From assembly GCA_022600195.1 (NCBI GenBank), contig JAHZKX010000010.1, forward strand, positions 84,785-148,784: a stretch of DNA of 64,000 nucleotides. Direction: 5' to 3'. Position numbers and translations under genes: made by a program. The notes beneath the pieces are model-generated. The model searched no databases and was not told where the DNA came from. It saw only the letters and a list, made by a program, of their open reading frames with translations. The DNA is from Planctomycetota bacterium. Its GTDB lineage: Bacteria > Planctomycetota > Planctomycetia > Planctomycetales > Planctomycetaceae. Positions 9,016-19,221 of this stretch are shown here, piece by piece (position 1 is the first letter of the stretch; each line of letters opens with the position of its first letter).

Positions 9016-10986
9016 TCACTCTTCGTCACTGTTTCTCATTTCAAATAGAAACCGTGAAGGAAGTGTGGGCTGTTTTTTTCCCCACTTGGTTCGCGTGGTA
9101 GCACGACTCAATGTCAAATAGTCTTGTGCTCTTGTAATACCAACATAAGCGATACGTCTTTCTTCTGCAATTTCTGAATCCGTGCCTTCTACCGAACGTT
9201 TATGAGGCAAAAGTCCTTCTTCCATTCCGACTAAGTAAACACGTGGGAATTCCAGTCCTTTAGCACTATGCAAGGTCATTAGCTTGACGGCATCTTGTGC
9301 AAGTTGATCTTCTTTATCATCCAAATTGTCTCGGTCCCCCAGTGCGATTTCCTCCAGGAAACCAATAGGCGTTGGCTCACTGGATCGCTGGCAGTATTCC
9401 TTGATGGATTCAATGAATTGTTCCAGAATAACGATTCTGGCTTGTTGTTGTTCCGAAGTTTTATACTGTTTCTTGATCTCTGATTCATAATCAATCTCTT
9501 TAATTAAGTCTTGCATGATTACAGCAAGATCACGAGGAGATTGATTGAGCCGTGTGCGATAACGCTTTAACAGATCATGAAATCTATCTAAGCCAGTACT
9601 GGCGCGAGCATTCAGTTTATTCAATTTTCCTACAGAGGCAACAGTGTCCCAGAATTGATTACCCTCTTTGACTGATTGATTAACTAATTTTTCAATAGTG
9701 CCGTTTCCAATGCCTCGCGTTGGTGTATTAATGATTCGCAGCATGGAAAGTTCATCATTAGGAAAAGCAAGTGTTTTCAGGTAAGCCAATAAATCACGAA
9801 TCTCACGCCGATCAAAAAATGATTGGCTACCAATCAGTTGATAGCGAACATTAGTACGACGTAATTCTGTTTCAAAAACTCTGGGTTGTTCATTCGTGCG
9901 AAAGAGAATAGCAAAATCACGTAAAGGGGTCTCCTGAGCTTCGTGCAGATATCGGATTTCCCCAACGATCTTTTCTGCTTCAGTTAGTTCGTCTGTGAAA
10001 TCTAGAAAACGTACTGGTGGTCCCATTTTTTTGTGTGCGATTAGCTGTTTTTTGTGTCGATCACGATTGTGTGCTACCAGGCGATTGGCAATCTCAATGA
10101 TTTTATCTGTACAGCGATAATTATTTTCAAGTCGAACGACTTTTGCACCTGGGAACTGGTTCTGAAAACCAAGAATGTGACGCACTTCTGCCCCGCGCCA
10201 TCCATAAATCGATTGATCATCATCACCGACCACGCACAGGTTCTGATGCGGTTCTACCAGAGAGCGGATCAGGTTGAATTGTGAAAGGTTGGTGTCTTGA
10301 TACTCGTCAATTTGGACATACTCAAACTTGTTTTGGGTTTTTTTGAGTGCCTCGGGGAAATTTGAAAATAGCTCATTAGTCAGCATCAGTAAGTCATCGA
10401 AGTCCACTGCTCCGCTAGATCGCAATTTGGTCTGGTATTTTCGATATGCCATTGCCGCGAGAAAGTCAAAATCATTCTCGGTAAAATTTGTGGCCTCTTC
10501 TGGTGAGATACCTGCCATTTTCCAGCCACTGATACGATTGAGCAGATCTCCCGGACGCAGGCTTTTATCATTCACTCGAATGTCACGTAGTGCAGAACGG
10601 GCCGCTGATTCCTGATCTCCTCGATCATAAATTACAAATTTATTTGGATAACCCAGTAATGAAATTTCTTCTCTGAGAATTCGTACACACAAGGAATGAA
10701 ATGTAGAGATGAATGGTTTCGCGGGAAGTTTTTTTTCCAGCAAGGATGTCATTCGCTCCTGCATCTCTCGCGAAGCCTTGTTGGTGAATGTGACAGATAA
10801 GATTTTGTCTGGCGCAACACCATTGCGAATGAGTTCTATCATCCGATAGGTAATCACTCTGGTTTTGCCTGTACCTGCTCCGGCTAATACAAGAAGTGGC
10901 CCTGATAGAGTTGTGGCTGCCTCACGTTGCGCAGGATTGAGAGATGACAAATGGCTCGAATGATTCGGTCTAGTTGAAAGGGGCAT
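9016..10986 (-). CDS. UvrD/PcrA/Rep-type superfamily 1 DNA helicase
   Basis: A 656-residue 3'-5' DNA helicase for repair or replication restart. Motifs in order: the Q-motif region LNPAQREA, Walker A LAGAGTGKTRV near residues 33-43, motif Ia FTNKAS, motif II with VQIDEYQDTN, motif III GDDDQSIYGWRGA, motif IV NYRC, motif V TLHSAKGLEF near 570 and motif VI EERRIAYVGITRA near 618. All catalytic residues are intact. It is somewhat shorter than typical PcrA/UvrD (about 720-740) because the C-terminal tail is missing. ATG start gives MPLSTRPNHSS. It converges with the CLC gene; the kinase gene lies upstream on the same strand, 84 bases away. Choosing among pcrA, uvrD and rep is not possible from the sequence alone. 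Confidence 0.94.
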   Translation of the reverse strand: MPLSTRPNHSSHLSSLNPAQREAATTLSGPLLVLAGAGTGKTRVITYRMIELIRNGVAPDKILSVTFTNKASREMQERMTSLLEKKLPAKPFISTFHSLCVRILREEISLLGYPNKFVIYDRGDQESAARSALRDIRVNDKSLRPGDLLNRISGWKMAGISPEEATNFTENDFDFLAAMAYRKYQTKLRSSGAVDFDDLLMLTNELFSNFPEALKKTQNKFEYVQIDEYQDTNLSQFNLIRSLVEPHQNLCVVGDDDQSIYGWRGAEVRHILGFQNQFPGAKVVRLENNYRCTDKIIEIANRLVAHNRDRHKKQLIAHKKMGPPVRFLDFTDELTEAEKIVGEIRYLHEAQETPLRDFAILFRTNEQPRVFETELRRTNVRYQLIGSQSFFDRREIRDLLAYLKTLAFPNDELSMLRIINTPTRGIGNGTIEKLVNQSVKEGNQFWDTVASVGKLNKLNARASTGLDRFHDLLKRYRTRLNQSPRDLAVIMQDLIKEIDYESEIKKQYKTSEQQQARIVILEQFIESIKEYCQRSSEPTPIGFLEEIALGDRDNLDDKEDQLAQDAVKLMTLHSAKGLEFPRVYLVGMEEGLLPHKRSVEGTDSEIAEERRIAYVGITRAQDYLTLSRATTRTKWGKKQPTLPSRFLFEMRNSDEE

Positions 10987-11070
10987 GAACTTTATCAGTA
11001 ATCAAAGATAAATAATAGAAGTAGAAGTAGTCAATGTCATCGAGAGAATCTCAACAGCAGGTGAGTGGAA

Positions 11071-12276
11071 TCAGGGGTTGTCATCAGAATTCTTCCGATT
11101 ATTTTTTGACGAGGGATTTTTCTTTTTAAGGTGATCTGTTTTTGGTGGCGTCTTTAGAGGTGGTTTTTCTTGTGGTGAGGTCGAATCTGTGGATGATTTC
11201 AATTCTGGTGAAGTCTGGTCTGGTTGTAGCCGATAGGTGTCTTGTTTTTTGGTTGACTTTCCAGATTTTTGAGACTGCTTTTTGTGGTGCGATTTTTTCT
11301 TAGAATGTGTTTTTTTGCTTTTAGTCTGAGTTTTCTTATGCGTGGAGATAGTTTGAGGTGAAGCTGGTGACTTAATATTTTTCTCTGGTAATGCTTCTTT
11401 GTTTTGTTGCTTTGTGAGATAAACGTCCTTGAGTGGTTGAAGCATATCAGCCATCGTTTGCCAGCGATCTTGTGGATAGAGTTCCAACCCTCTCATGATC
11501 GTTTCTGCTAATTGAGTATTGACGTCAGGCAGGATGTTCTGAATGTCTTCAGGTGGAGTATTGATATGTTGCAAGACTGCATCCAACGTCTCTGCTGCAT
11601 CCCAGGGTAATCTTTTTGTCAACATTTCATAACAAGTTACTGAATAAGAAAAGATATCGATTTTTTGACTGGTCTTTTGCCGTTTGATAAGTTCAGGAGC
11701 CATGTAGGCTGCCGTGCCCGTACGATTTCCGGGCTGCTGAAAGGGAGCTGTATTGGGAACCACCAGACCAAAATCAATCAATTTCAACTCATGCTCATTA
11801 TTTACAATTATGTTGCGTGGGCAAATATCCCGGTGAATCCAATTTTCCTCATGGAAATATTGGATTGCTTCACCTAGTTGAATAATGTAACTCAGACAAT
11901 TGGCTCGCATGTCCTTGTTTTGAGATTCTACCAAAAAACTGAGGCTATATCCTTCAACGAATTCCATAACCAGAAATTGTTCGTTTTCAGTTGTGATCCC
12001 GTGCTCAGTCGTTTTGACAATATGGGGATGGTTTAAGTGAATTGCGATTTCACCTTCGGTTGGTTTATTGAGACCGATAAAACGAGATTCGAGATCTAAT
12101 GTTTTCTGTTTGTGTAAAACTTTTAGTGCTACCATTTTTCCAGAGATGTAGTCATTCGCACGCCAGACTTTGGACATACTTCCCTGCCCTACACGTCCAA
12201 TGAGTTCAAAACGTTCTTTGATATTAACGTGCGGCGTTTGGGATTCTTTTGAAAAGAAGCGTTTTAGAAAATTCAT
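11071..12276 (-). CDS. Serine/threonine-protein kinase-like protein with tyrosine-kinase-like catalytic loop
   Basis: A 401-residue Hanks-type kinase. The Gly-rich loop GRVGQGSMSKVW is at 27-38, ATP-anchoring Lys52 in VALKVL, the catalytic loop HRDICPRN at 148-155, DFG at 168-170 and APE at 193-195. The usual Ser/Thr loop is HRDLKPEN; here the catalytic lysine position is Cys152, while Arg154 sits where tyrosine kinases carry their compensating arginine (HRDLAARN). Residues about 297-401 form a very Lys/Ser/Thr-rich low-complexity tail (KKxHSKKKSHHKK...) with no membrane segment, so the kinase is probably soluble and may bind nucleic acid or phospholipid. No partner phosphatase lies next to it. 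Kinase fold certain; activity and residue specificity inferred. Confidence 0.92.
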   Translation of the reverse strand: MNFLKRFFSKESQTPHVNIKERFELIGRVGQGSMSKVWRANDYISGKMVALKVLHKQKTLDLESRFIGLNKPTEGEIAIHLNHPHIVKTTEHGITTENEQFLVMEFVEGYSLSFLVESQNKDMRANCLSYIIQLGEAIQYFHEENWIHRDICPRNIIVNNEHELKLIDFGLVVPNTAPFQQPGNRTGTAAYMAPELIKRQKTSQKIDIFSYSVTCYEMLTKRLPWDAAETLDAVLQHINTPPEDIQNILPDVNTQLAETIMRGLELYPQDRWQTMADMLQPLKDVYLTKQQNKEALPEKNIKSPASPQTISTHKKTQTKSKKTHSKKKSHHKKQSQKSGKSTKKQDTYRLQPDQTSPELKSSTDSTSPQEKPPLKTPPKTDHLKKKNPSSKNNRKNSDDNP

Positions 12277-12487
12277 GCATTCACCAGACAGCAGAAAGTG
12301 AATTCAGGGCAAGTCGAACCCCAATCTTATAAGAAATTAACCAGCCCAACAAAGAATAGTATAATTGTCTTTATAGAGATACGCAAAGTGGTGCTACCAA
12401 ACACGACTGAATCTGGAGCTGTCCTTTCACGCAAATGATTGCAGGTTTGGCAACAAATTTCAAAATATTGCGAGTTTTCAGTGAGAA

Positions 12488-13342
12488 TTAGACGCAATAG
12501 TCGATCAGGCGTGCTAGTTCAGATCGAAGTTTAGGACGGGAAATAATGCGGTCGACAAAACCATGTTCCAAAAGAAATTCACTGGTTTGAAAACCTTCTG
12601 GCAGCGGAACTTTGACAGTTGCCTCAACAACGCGAGGTCCCGCGAAACCTACCAGTGCTTTCGGTTCAGCGATCACAATGTCGCCTAATGAGGCAAAACT
12701 GGCAGCAACGCCTCCCATTGTCGGGTGGGTCAGCACGGAGATAAATAACCCTCCTTTTTCATGGTACCGGCCTAATGCTGCTGAGACTTTCCCCATTTGC
12801 ATCAATGAGAAAATTCCTTCATGCATTCGTGCACCCCCACCAGAACCACTAATAATAATTAATGGGAGTTTTAACTCGGTGGCCTGTTCAATTGCACGAG
12901 TCAGTTTTTCTCCAACCACGGACCCCATACTACCCATAATGAAGGAAGAATCAGTGATGCCAACAACCAGTGGACGGCCACGCATATACCCACGACCCAC
13001 GAGACAAGCATCTGTCATTCCTGTTTTCTTTTGTTCAGAAACCAGGCGGTCTTTATAGGTCTTGTTTTTGTCTGCAAATTCCAATGGATCACCTGCAGAT
13101 AAATCTGGATACCATTCTTCAAAACTGTCGGGATCAAGCAGTTGTTGAATACGTGTTTGAGCGGAAATGTAGAAATGATGGTCGCATTCCGGACAAAGAC
13201 CAAGCCCTTGCTCTACCTGTTTTCTGAATACAGTGGCATTGCATTCATTACAGCGTAACCATAGCCCTTCGGGGACTCCTCGTTTTGGGCGGGAAGAATG
13301 GCTTAGCCATGAATCGACATTAGACTTGGGAGTAGAACTCAT
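12488..13342 (-). CDS. accD: Acetyl-CoA carboxylase carboxyltransferase subunit beta
   Basis: A 284-residue cytoplasmic subunit that transfers CO2 from carboxybiotin to acetyl-CoA in fatty acid synthesis. The N-terminal zinc ribbon has CNEC and CPEC pairs (LWLRCNEC ... [11 protein letters not shown]), followed by the crotonase-like carboxyltransferase core with [11 protein letters not shown] and [11 protein letters not shown]. Length matches AccD. I chose the ATG at 13342 rather than an in-frame ATG 84 bases upstream, because a GAGGAGG Shine-Dalgarno lies nine bases before it and the longer start would run deep into the preceding gene. The preceding gene stops with TAA one base before this ATG (TAAAATG), so the two are likely translationally coupled. 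Confidence 0.95.
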   Translation of the reverse strand: MSSTPKSNVDSWLSHSSRPKRGVPEGLWLRCNECNATVFRKQVEQGLGLCPECDHHFYISAQTRIQQLLDPDSFEEWYPDLSAGDPLEFADKNKTYKDRLVSEQKKTGMTDACLVGRGYMRGRPLVVGITDSSFIMGSMGSVVGEKLTRAIEQATELKLPLIIISGSGGGARMHEGIFSLMQMGKVSAALGRYHEKGGLFISVLTHPTMGGVAASFASLGDIVIAEPKALVGFAGPRVVEATVKVPLPEGFQTSEFLLEHGFVDRIISRPKLRSELARLIDYCV

Positions 13343-13343
13343 T

Positions 13344-14018
13344 TTACTTAGCCTCCTCGAACCGCCACTTTTCGTCATGGCACCCTTGATCTTGTTGAGA
13401 ACTCTTCTTTTCAGAGTGATCGTCAAGAATTACGTGTTTAGCATCACCTTTTTTCGCTGGTGATTCAAGAATTTCAAACAATTCATTTTGACAAAATCGA
13501 CCACTATGCTCAAAGCAGATTTTTTCCGTTTGATCGTTTCGTAATACATTAGCAATAATAGTTGCCAAAGGTTCAGAGGCAACAATCGCAAAACTTTGCT
13601 TCTTTTTCAAATACTTCTGTAGTGTTTTTTTGACACGTTTCACTGCTTCCGAAGCTAATTCTCCCTCAGGCGGACAAACGGTTTCTGGTGATTCGCTCCA
13701 CTGTTTGAGGAGTTTCGGGTATTTTCGTCGAACTTCCTCGAATTCGAGTCCTTGCCAAAGTCCCTGGTTCAGATTTTTTAACCCCTCTTTTTCTTTGACA
13801 GGAATATTGAGGTTTTCTCCTAACTGTTCGGCTGTTGAGAGTGCTGGTTCTGAAGAGGATGTAATGATTGTTTCGATACCAGAATTTTCGATTTTCGTAA
13901 CAAGATTTTTAACTTGTTCCTCACCTTCAGCATTCAATGGGAGGTCCAAAGTTCCTTGAATTCGTTCATCACGATCGAAGTCTGTACAACCAGGTCGAAT
14001 AAGTACCACAGTTGGCAT
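13344..14018 (-). CDS. Histidine-phosphatase-fold protein lacking the catalytic histidines (pseudoenzyme)
   Basis: A 224-residue protein with the phosphoglycerate mutase/histidine phosphatase framework: VVLIRPG, then [30 protein letters not shown] and [11 protein letters not shown], in family order. The invariant RHG is R8-P9-G10, so the phospho-accepting histidine is proline. The second histidine motif (xSHG) reads VASEP at about 146-150, and the supporting Arg and Glu positions are also changed ([14 protein letters not shown]). It therefore should not be a phosphatase or mutase. It lies between rpe (15 bases upstream) and accD (one base downstream) on the same strand, so it is expressed with central carbon and lipid genes. 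A binding or regulatory role is inference. Confidence 0.82.
   Translation of the reverse strand: MPTVVLIRPGCTDFDRDERIQGTLDLPLNAEGEEQVKNLVTKIENSGIETIITSSSEPALSTAEQLGENLNIPVKEKEGLKNLNQGLWQGLEFEEVRRKYPKLLKQWSESPETVCPPEGELASEAVKRVKKTLQKYLKKKQSFAIVASEPLATIIANVLRNDQTEKICFEHSGRFCQNELFEILESPAKKGDAKHVILDDHSEKKSSQQDQGCHDEKWRFEEAK
13352..13358 (-). promoter_or_regulatory. Shine-Dalgarno of accD inside the end of the preceding gene
   Basis: On the minus strand the sequence reads GAGGAGG, then nine bases, then the accD ATG. It overlaps the last codons of the phosphatase-like gene and decides the accD start. Confidence 0.8.
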
Positions 14019-14033
14019 TGTATCAAGTCTCTT

Positions 14034-14738
14034 TTACGTAAAGGAAGCTGAATCGCTCCTGGCTTTTTGCGCCAGTTCGCGGACAGCTGTAGAATAATCG
14101 GTCTGATTGAAAATCGCACTGCCCACAACAAAATAGTTTGCGCCAGCACTTGCCGTTTCAGCTATTGTTTCCATTCCAATTCCTCCATCAACGGAAAGAA
14201 TGGTATCATCGGAGATCATGGCCTTGAGCTGTCTAATTTTTTGTAAACTGGATTTTATAAACGACTGACCTCCAAATCCAGGTTCAACACTCATCACTAA
14301 AACTAAGCCACAGTATTCGAGATAAGGCTCGATCAAATTTAAAGAGGTCTCTGGGCTGATGGCTAAACCAGGCAATACACGAGATTGAGCAAGATGTTCC
14401 AGCAGATCTTTTGGGTTGGGAGCAGCTTCAATATGAATTGTAATCGAATCACATCCGGCATTGATATAATCCTCAATGTATTTTTCCGGATTGCTGATCA
14501 TCAGATGGGCGTCAAAAAACATCTGAGTTAAAGGCCTGATGCGCTCAATTAAGAGAGCCCCGTATGAAAGATTCGGAACAAAATTTCCATCCATGACGTC
14601 CCAATGGAGTGCTGGGGCTTCAGCCATTTCCAATAATTCAATTTCCCTGTGAAGATTACCAAAGTCACACTTCAACATTGACGGGGAGATTACTGGAAAC
14701 TGAGATTTGAATTTATCTGACAGGTCAGGATTGATCAT
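14034..14738 (-). CDS. rpe: Ribulose-phosphate 3-epimerase
   Basis: A 234-residue TIM-barrel enzyme interconverting ribulose-5-phosphate and xylulose-5-phosphate in the pentose phosphate pathway. Signature blocks are all visible: ISPSMLKCDFGNL, HWDVMDGNFVPNLSYG (catalytic Asp and metal site), FDAHLMI, ITIHIEA, MSVEPGFGGQSF and SVDGGIG with the second catalytic Asp, then ANYFVVGSAIF. The N-terminus is about ten residues longer than minimal Rpe, which does not affect the call. It heads the minus-strand group rpe - phosphatase-like gene - accD, with 15 bases to the next gene. Confidence 0.96.
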   Translation of the reverse strand: MINPDLSDKFKSQFPVISPSMLKCDFGNLHREIELLEMAEAPALHWDVMDGNFVPNLSYGALLIERIRPLTQMFFDAHLMISNPEKYIEDYINAGCDSITIHIEAAPNPKDLLEHLAQSRVLPGLAISPETSLNLIEPYLEYCGLVLVMSVEPGFGGQSFIKSSLQKIRQLKAMISDDTILSVDGGIGMETIAETASAGANYFVVGSAIFNQTDYSTAVRELAQKARSDSASFT

Positions 14739-14920
14739 TGATTTAAAGAATTATATGCAATTCAAAGCAAAAAACATTTCTTTGAATCTTTGATGAGTTA
14801 ACTTATTAGAATACGATTTGGAGAAGTCATATTAGAAGCGGGATATTTTGACGACCTTATTGAGCAACGTCTAGTCGAAAATTATAATATATATTCATGT
14901 GTTTAGTTGTGGTGAGGTGG

Positions 14921-14953
14921 AAAAACAGCCGAGATGCAATCCATCTCGGCTGT
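14921..14953 (-). terminator. Rho-independent terminator after gapA
   Basis: Read on the minus strand, a perfect 12-bp stem ACAGCCGAGATG / CATCTCGGCTGT (halves at 14942-14953 and 14925-14936) with a 5-base loop is followed by TTTTTCC. It lies about 50 bases past the gapA stop. Confidence 0.92.
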
Positions 14954-15002
14954 AATGTTAATAATGTCTTGTACGAAAGGAGCAATTAAGCTCTTATTCA
15001 GG

Positions 15003-16025
15003 TTATAGTTGTGCTAATCGAGCAATCATATCTGCTGTTCGACTTGAATAGCCATACTCATTGTCGTACCAGCTTAAGACTTTGACCATATTTCCACCGA
15101 TTTGAGTTGTCCAAGTGGCATCAAAGATAGAACTGTGAGTATTTCCAATGATGTCACTGGAGACAATAGGATCGGTATTGTACTGAAGAATTCCTTTGAG
15201 CGGGCCATCCGCTGCAGCTTTCATTGCTGCATTCACATCTTCTGCAGAGGCATCTTTGCTTAAAGTAACCACTAAATCTGTAATACTACCAACGGGAACA
15301 GGAACCCGAAGACTTAGGCCAGTCAATTTCCCATTCAACTCCGGAAGGACAAGTCCGACTGCTTTCGCAGCGCCCGTTGTTGTTGGAATGATATTGATTC
15401 CGGCAGCACGTGCACGAAGTGGATCAGCATGAAGTTGGTCTGAAACTCTCTGATCATTCGTGTAAGCATGCACGGTCGTCATGAGCCCATGCTCAATTCC
15501 AAAGTTTTCATGAATGACCTTTGCCATTGGTGCCAAACAGTTTGTTGTGCAGCTTGCATTGGAAACACATTTATGCTCGGCAGATAACTGATCATCATTG
15601 ACGCCAAAAACAACTGTCAGGTCTGGTGCATCTTTAGCAGGAGCGGAGATGACGACTTTGCGTGCTCCCGCTGTCAGGTGGCTGTCATACCCTGGTTTGC
15701 CATCCGATTCTCGATTGGTAAAGAATCCAGTAGATTCAAGAGCAACTTCAACTCCCAGTTCTTTCCAAGGCAGCTCACGAGGGTCTCGCTCTGCACAGAC
15801 TTGTACTTTTTTGCCGTTCACTATCAGTGTATTGCCTTCGGCATCGACTGTACCAGGAAAACGGCCTTGAACACTGTCATATTTTAAAAGCAATGCCAGT
15901 TTCTGAGGATCTCCCAAGTCATTAATTGCAACGACTTCAAATTCCTCTGGTCGAGCAGCAAGTGCTCTAAATGTAATTCTGCCAATTCGTCCAAAACCAT
16001 TAATACCAACCTTTACAGCAGCCAC
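15003..16025 (-). CDS. gap: Glyceraldehyde-3-phosphate dehydrogenase, type I
   Basis: A 340-residue NAD-dependent glycolytic enzyme. The Rossmann opening [11 protein letters not shown] is followed by the active-site [12 protein letters not shown] (Cys near 156), [32 protein letters not shown], the substrate-binding loop with [14 protein letters not shown], and the C-terminal [11 protein letters not shown]. All catalytic residues are present. The start is GTG (MAAVKVG...), supported by AAGGAG (16034-16039) eight bases upstream. NAD preference is expected from the first Asp (AINDLGD) but not proven. It is monocistronic: its own terminator follows, and a 514-base divergent region separates it from cheA. 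Confidence 0.97.
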   Translation of the reverse strand: MAAVKVGINGFGRIGRITFRALAARPEEFEVVAINDLGDPQKLALLLKYDSVQGRFPGTVDAEGNTLIVNGKKVQVCAERDPRELPWKELGVEVALESTGFFTNRESDGKPGYDSHLTAGARKVVISAPAKDAPDLTVVFGVNDDQLSAEHKCVSNASCTTNCLAPMAKVIHENFGIEHGLMTTVHAYTNDQRVSDQLHADPLRARAAGINIIPTTTGAAKAVGLVLPELNGKLTGLSLRVPVPVGSITDLVVTLSKDASAEDVNAAMKAAADGPLKGILQYNTDPIVSSDIIGNTHSSIFDATWTTQIGGNMVKVLSWYDNEYGYSSRTADMIARLAQL

Positions 16026-16539
16026 GTAACTAACTCCTTACTCTAAAACAAATTATGTTTATACTTTGAAGGTAACCGCTAAGTCTTATGAATTCCTTTC
16101 GAATTCAATGCGGATCCCAGCTGAATTCAAATCAAATTGGATTGTAATGAGCGAGGGACAACCACACAACCGACCGCTAAGTTCACCTTACAGTTCTTAA
16201 TAATTGAATGTTCTTAAAAATATGATGGTTTGTTGTTTAGTAAAATAACTCTATATGAGAAAGGAGATTAGGAAAATAATAAAATGTGTCTGGAAATTTT
16301 GACGTCTAAAAAAATACAGAGGATTCCCCTCCCTCACGGACCTGAGACTAATACATCCTAAAGGGGCTCCAGCAGAAATGACGATGGTGATTCTGGGGAG
16401 AAAGGTCCTGATTAGGGGGAATATATTAACAGATTACGCATAAAATGATGTTGATAAGATCCTGCTGAGAAGCAACTTAAATCCCTTCATAATGTCATTT
16501 AATATTATAATTACGTTCCCTTATCACCAGGACGGGCTG
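16026..16539. other. Divergent intergenic region between gap and cheA
   Basis: About 510 bases with no convincing gene. It must hold the gap promoter (minus) and the chemosensory promoter (plus). Three copies of GAATTC lie within 39 bases upstream of gap (16090, 16101, 16123). I could not identify a credible -35/-10 pair. Confidence 0.6.
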
Positions 16540-19221
16540 ATGGACGATATTCTGCAGGAGTTCTTAGCAGAAAGCTGGGAGAATTTAGGTCAACTAGACT
16601 CAGAAATTGTTGAGCTAGAGAAAGATCCACAAAATGCTGAGCTGATAGCCAGTATTTTTCGTACCATACATACCATCAAAGGGACTTGTGGATTTCTGGG
16701 GCTGACGAATCTGGGAGCCGTAGCTCATTCTGCAGAGAATGTATTGGGAAAAATGCGAGAGGGAATTCTGGATGTTTCCCCCGGAGCTATCTCACTTGTT
16801 CTAGAGGCAATCGATAAGATCAAAGAACTCTTGCAAGGTCTTGAAGCGACTGGTGAAGAACCCAAAACAGACCATTCCGCATTAACTTCCATGTTAGATG
16901 AACTGGCCGATTATGCTACAAAATCGGCAGCGGAAGCTTCTTTTGAAGAACCCGCTGGGTCAGCAGTTACTTCAACTGTTGAAGAATCAGCACCAGAGGA
17001 TTCTTCAGACAGTCAGAAGTTGGAACAAACTGAAAGCAGCGACCAACCGCCCATAAATAATTCGAATGACCCCGTAACTCCTCCTGTCAGTTCCGAAACG
17101 GAATCAACAGGGCTTGCAACTCCTGCAGCAACAGAAGGCGATGCTGTTTCCAAATCATCAAAAGTGAGTGTTGCTGATTTATCGATTCGTGTGAATGTCA
17201 ATGTAGTTGATAGCTTGATGAATCTGGTAGGTGAACTGGTTTTAACTAGAAATCAGTTATTGCAGCTAGCGCGAGGTGATGAAGAATCCAAATATGCGGC
17301 TCCAATCACGCTTTTAAATCGAGTGACTACAGACCTGCAGGAAGGAGTCATGAAAACACGCATGCAGCCGATAGGTAATGCATGGAACAAGTTGCCCCGA
17401 CTAGTTCGCGACTTATCTCAAGTCACAAATAAACATATCGAATTAGTCATGACAGGAGCAGAAACCGAGTTGGATCGAACGGTTTTGGATGCCATCAAAG
17501 ATCCCCTGACCCACATGGTAAGAAACTCGGCCGATCATGGAATCGAAACTCCGGAAATACGTAAGGCGAATGGGAAATCAGAATCGGGGACAGTCCATTT
17601 AAATGCTTATCATGAAGGTGGGCATGTCATTATTGAAATTCAGGACGATGGAGCAGGCATCAGCCGCGATAAAGTTCTGGCAAAAGCAATTGCTCAGGGT
17701 CTAATTAAAGAATCAGATGCTTCTAGTGTGTCTGACAGTCATATCTATTCGATGATTTTTCATGCCGGGTTTTCAACTGCTGAAAAGGTGAGTTCGGTTT
17801 CCGGTCGTGGAGTCGGGATGGATGTTGTTCGAACTCAGATTGAGAAGATAGGTGGTACGGTTGATATCTCTTCCAAAATTGGTGAAGGGACCATGGTTCG
17901 TATCAAAATTCCGCTGACTTTGGCGATTGTGTCTGCCTTAGTATTAGAGAGTGGTGGGCAGCCATTTGCGATTCCCCAATTAGGCGTTGTAGAATTGGTT
18001 CGATTGTCAGCAGAAGATCGTGAGAAGATTGAAACCATTCATAATAAAGAAGTCTTCCGGCTACGAGACCGGCTACTGCCTTTGGTTCATTTGAACGAAG
18101 TGCTTGGACTCGAAGAACAGCCCCCAGCTGACGATGACTTGGATGATACCAACATTGTTGTAGTCCAGGTGGGCGAAGACCAGTTTGGATTAATTGTATC
18201 CAGAATCTTTGACACCGAAGAAATAGTGGTCAAGCCCGTAGGACGTCTCTTGAAAAATATTGGGCTTTATCAAGGGACGACGATATTGGGAGATGGCAGC
18301 GTTGTAATGATTCTGGATGTCGGTGGGATCTTCAATAAATGTGGTAATAGTGCAGCTCATTCTCAAACGACGACAGAAGAGGTGAATTCCGGCACTGATC
18401 GGGACACGATCAGCATGCTGCTCTTCAATATCAAAGAAAATGAGACAATGGCTGTTCCGTTGTCTCTGGTTGCTCGTTTGGAAGAGTTTCCACAAGAGAA
18501 TATCGAGAATAACAGTGGTCAAAAAGTCGTTCAATATCGTGAGGATTTGCTTCCTCTACTCTCTGTAGAAGGGGTTGAGTATGGAGCTGGCGAACCGATT
18601 GATCCACAGCCAGTGATCGTATTTTCGGATAATAGCCGATCAATGGGGCTCATGGTCAATGAAATTAAAGACATCATTGATGAGCAACTTGTGATTCGTA
18701 TGCAGTCTGATCGCCCCGGCGTCTTGGGAACAGCAATCATCGGCAAAAATGCAATCGATGTTATTGATACGCAGTACTATGTCACACGCTCGACACCGAA
18801 CTGGTTTGAGAGTGTGGAAGATAAAAAAACGTTTCGAGTCTTAGTGGTCGATGGCTCAATGTTCTTTCGCCAGTTAGTGGCAACTGCTCTAGAAACGGAA
18901 GGCTATTCAGTAGTGACCTGTGATAGCTGTGTCAGTGCCATAGAACTTTTGGAGAGAGACTCACAGTTCCATGCGGTTATCACTGATATTGATTTGCCAA
19001 TGATGAGTGGCTTTGAGTTTTGTGAATGGGTTAAAGGACGAGAAACAACTAAAGATATTAACGTCATCGCTTTAACGTCTTCAAATAGCTCTGCCAACCA
19101 ATCAAGAGCAACTGAAGTTGGTTTTGAACAGTTCCTGATCAAATTTAATTCTCATGAACTTGTTTCCTGTCTGAATAGTTGCTTTGCCAGAATGGAATTT
19201 GATGCAGGAGTGAATGCATGA
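16540..19221 (+). CDS. cheA: Hybrid chemotaxis histidine kinase CheA with second CheW-like and receiver domains
   Basis: An 893-residue cytoplasmic kinase core of a chemosensory array. Order: Hpt (1-110) with phospho-His44 in [10 protein letters not shown]; a Ser/Glu/Thr-rich linker (about 125-205) where the CheY-binding P2 domain would be; dimerisation helices from [17 protein letters not shown] (about 215-275); HATPase with [12 protein letters not shown] near 324, DDGAGIS near 369 and [10 protein letters not shown]; first CheW-like domain (about 460-595); a second CheW-like domain (about 620-745); and a receiver (765-885) with DIDLP and LTS but only one Asp in its acidic pocket (VVDGS). I prefer the ATG at 16540, with AGGA seven bases upstream, over an in-frame ATG at 16492. 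It overlaps cheW by four bases. Confidence 0.94.
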   Translation: MDDILQEFLAESWENLGQLDSEIVELEKDPQNAELIASIFRTIHTIKGTCGFLGLTNLGAVAHSAENVLGKMREGILDVSPGAISLVLEAIDKIKELLQGLEATGEEPKTDHSALTSMLDELADYATKSAAEASFEEPAGSAVTSTVEESAPEDSSDSQKLEQTESSDQPPINNSNDPVTPPVSSETESTGLATPAATEGDAVSKSSKVSVADLSIRVNVNVVDSLMNLVGELVLTRNQLLQLARGDEESKYAAPITLLNRVTTDLQEGVMKTRMQPIGNAWNKLPRLVRDLSQVTNKHIELVMTGAETELDRTVLDAIKDPLTHMVRNSADHGIETPEIRKANGKSESGTVHLNAYHEGGHVIIEIQDDGAGISRDKVLAKAIAQGLIKESDASSVSDSHIYSMIFHAGFSTAEKVSSVSGRGVGMDVVRTQIEKIGGTVDISSKIGEGTMVRIKIPLTLAIVSALVLESGGQPFAIPQLGVVELVRLSAEDREKIETIHNKEVFRLRDRLLPLVHLNEVLGLEEQPPADDDLDDTNIVVVQVGEDQFGLIVSRIFDTEEIVVKPVGRLLKNIGLYQGTTILGDGSVVMILDVGGIFNKCGNSAAHSQTTTEEVNSGTDRDTISMLLFNIKENETMAVPLSLVARLEEFPQENIENNSGQKVVQYREDLLPLLSVEGVEYGAGEPIDPQPVIVFSDNSRSMGLMVNEIKDIIDEQLVIRMQSDRPGVLGTAIIGKNAIDVIDTQYYVTRSTPNWFESVEDKKTFRVLVVDGSMFFRQLVATALETEGYSVVTCDSCVSAIELLERDSQFHAVITDIDLPMMSGFEFCEWVKGRETTKDINVIALTSSNSSANQSRATEVGFEQFLIKFNSHELVSCLNSCFARMEFDAGVNA

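Noticed and set aside
12612..13058. 148-residue frame on the plus strand opposite accD
   Set aside because: Lies wholly inside accD, which has clear zinc and carboxyltransferase motifs; composition is a mirror of that gene.
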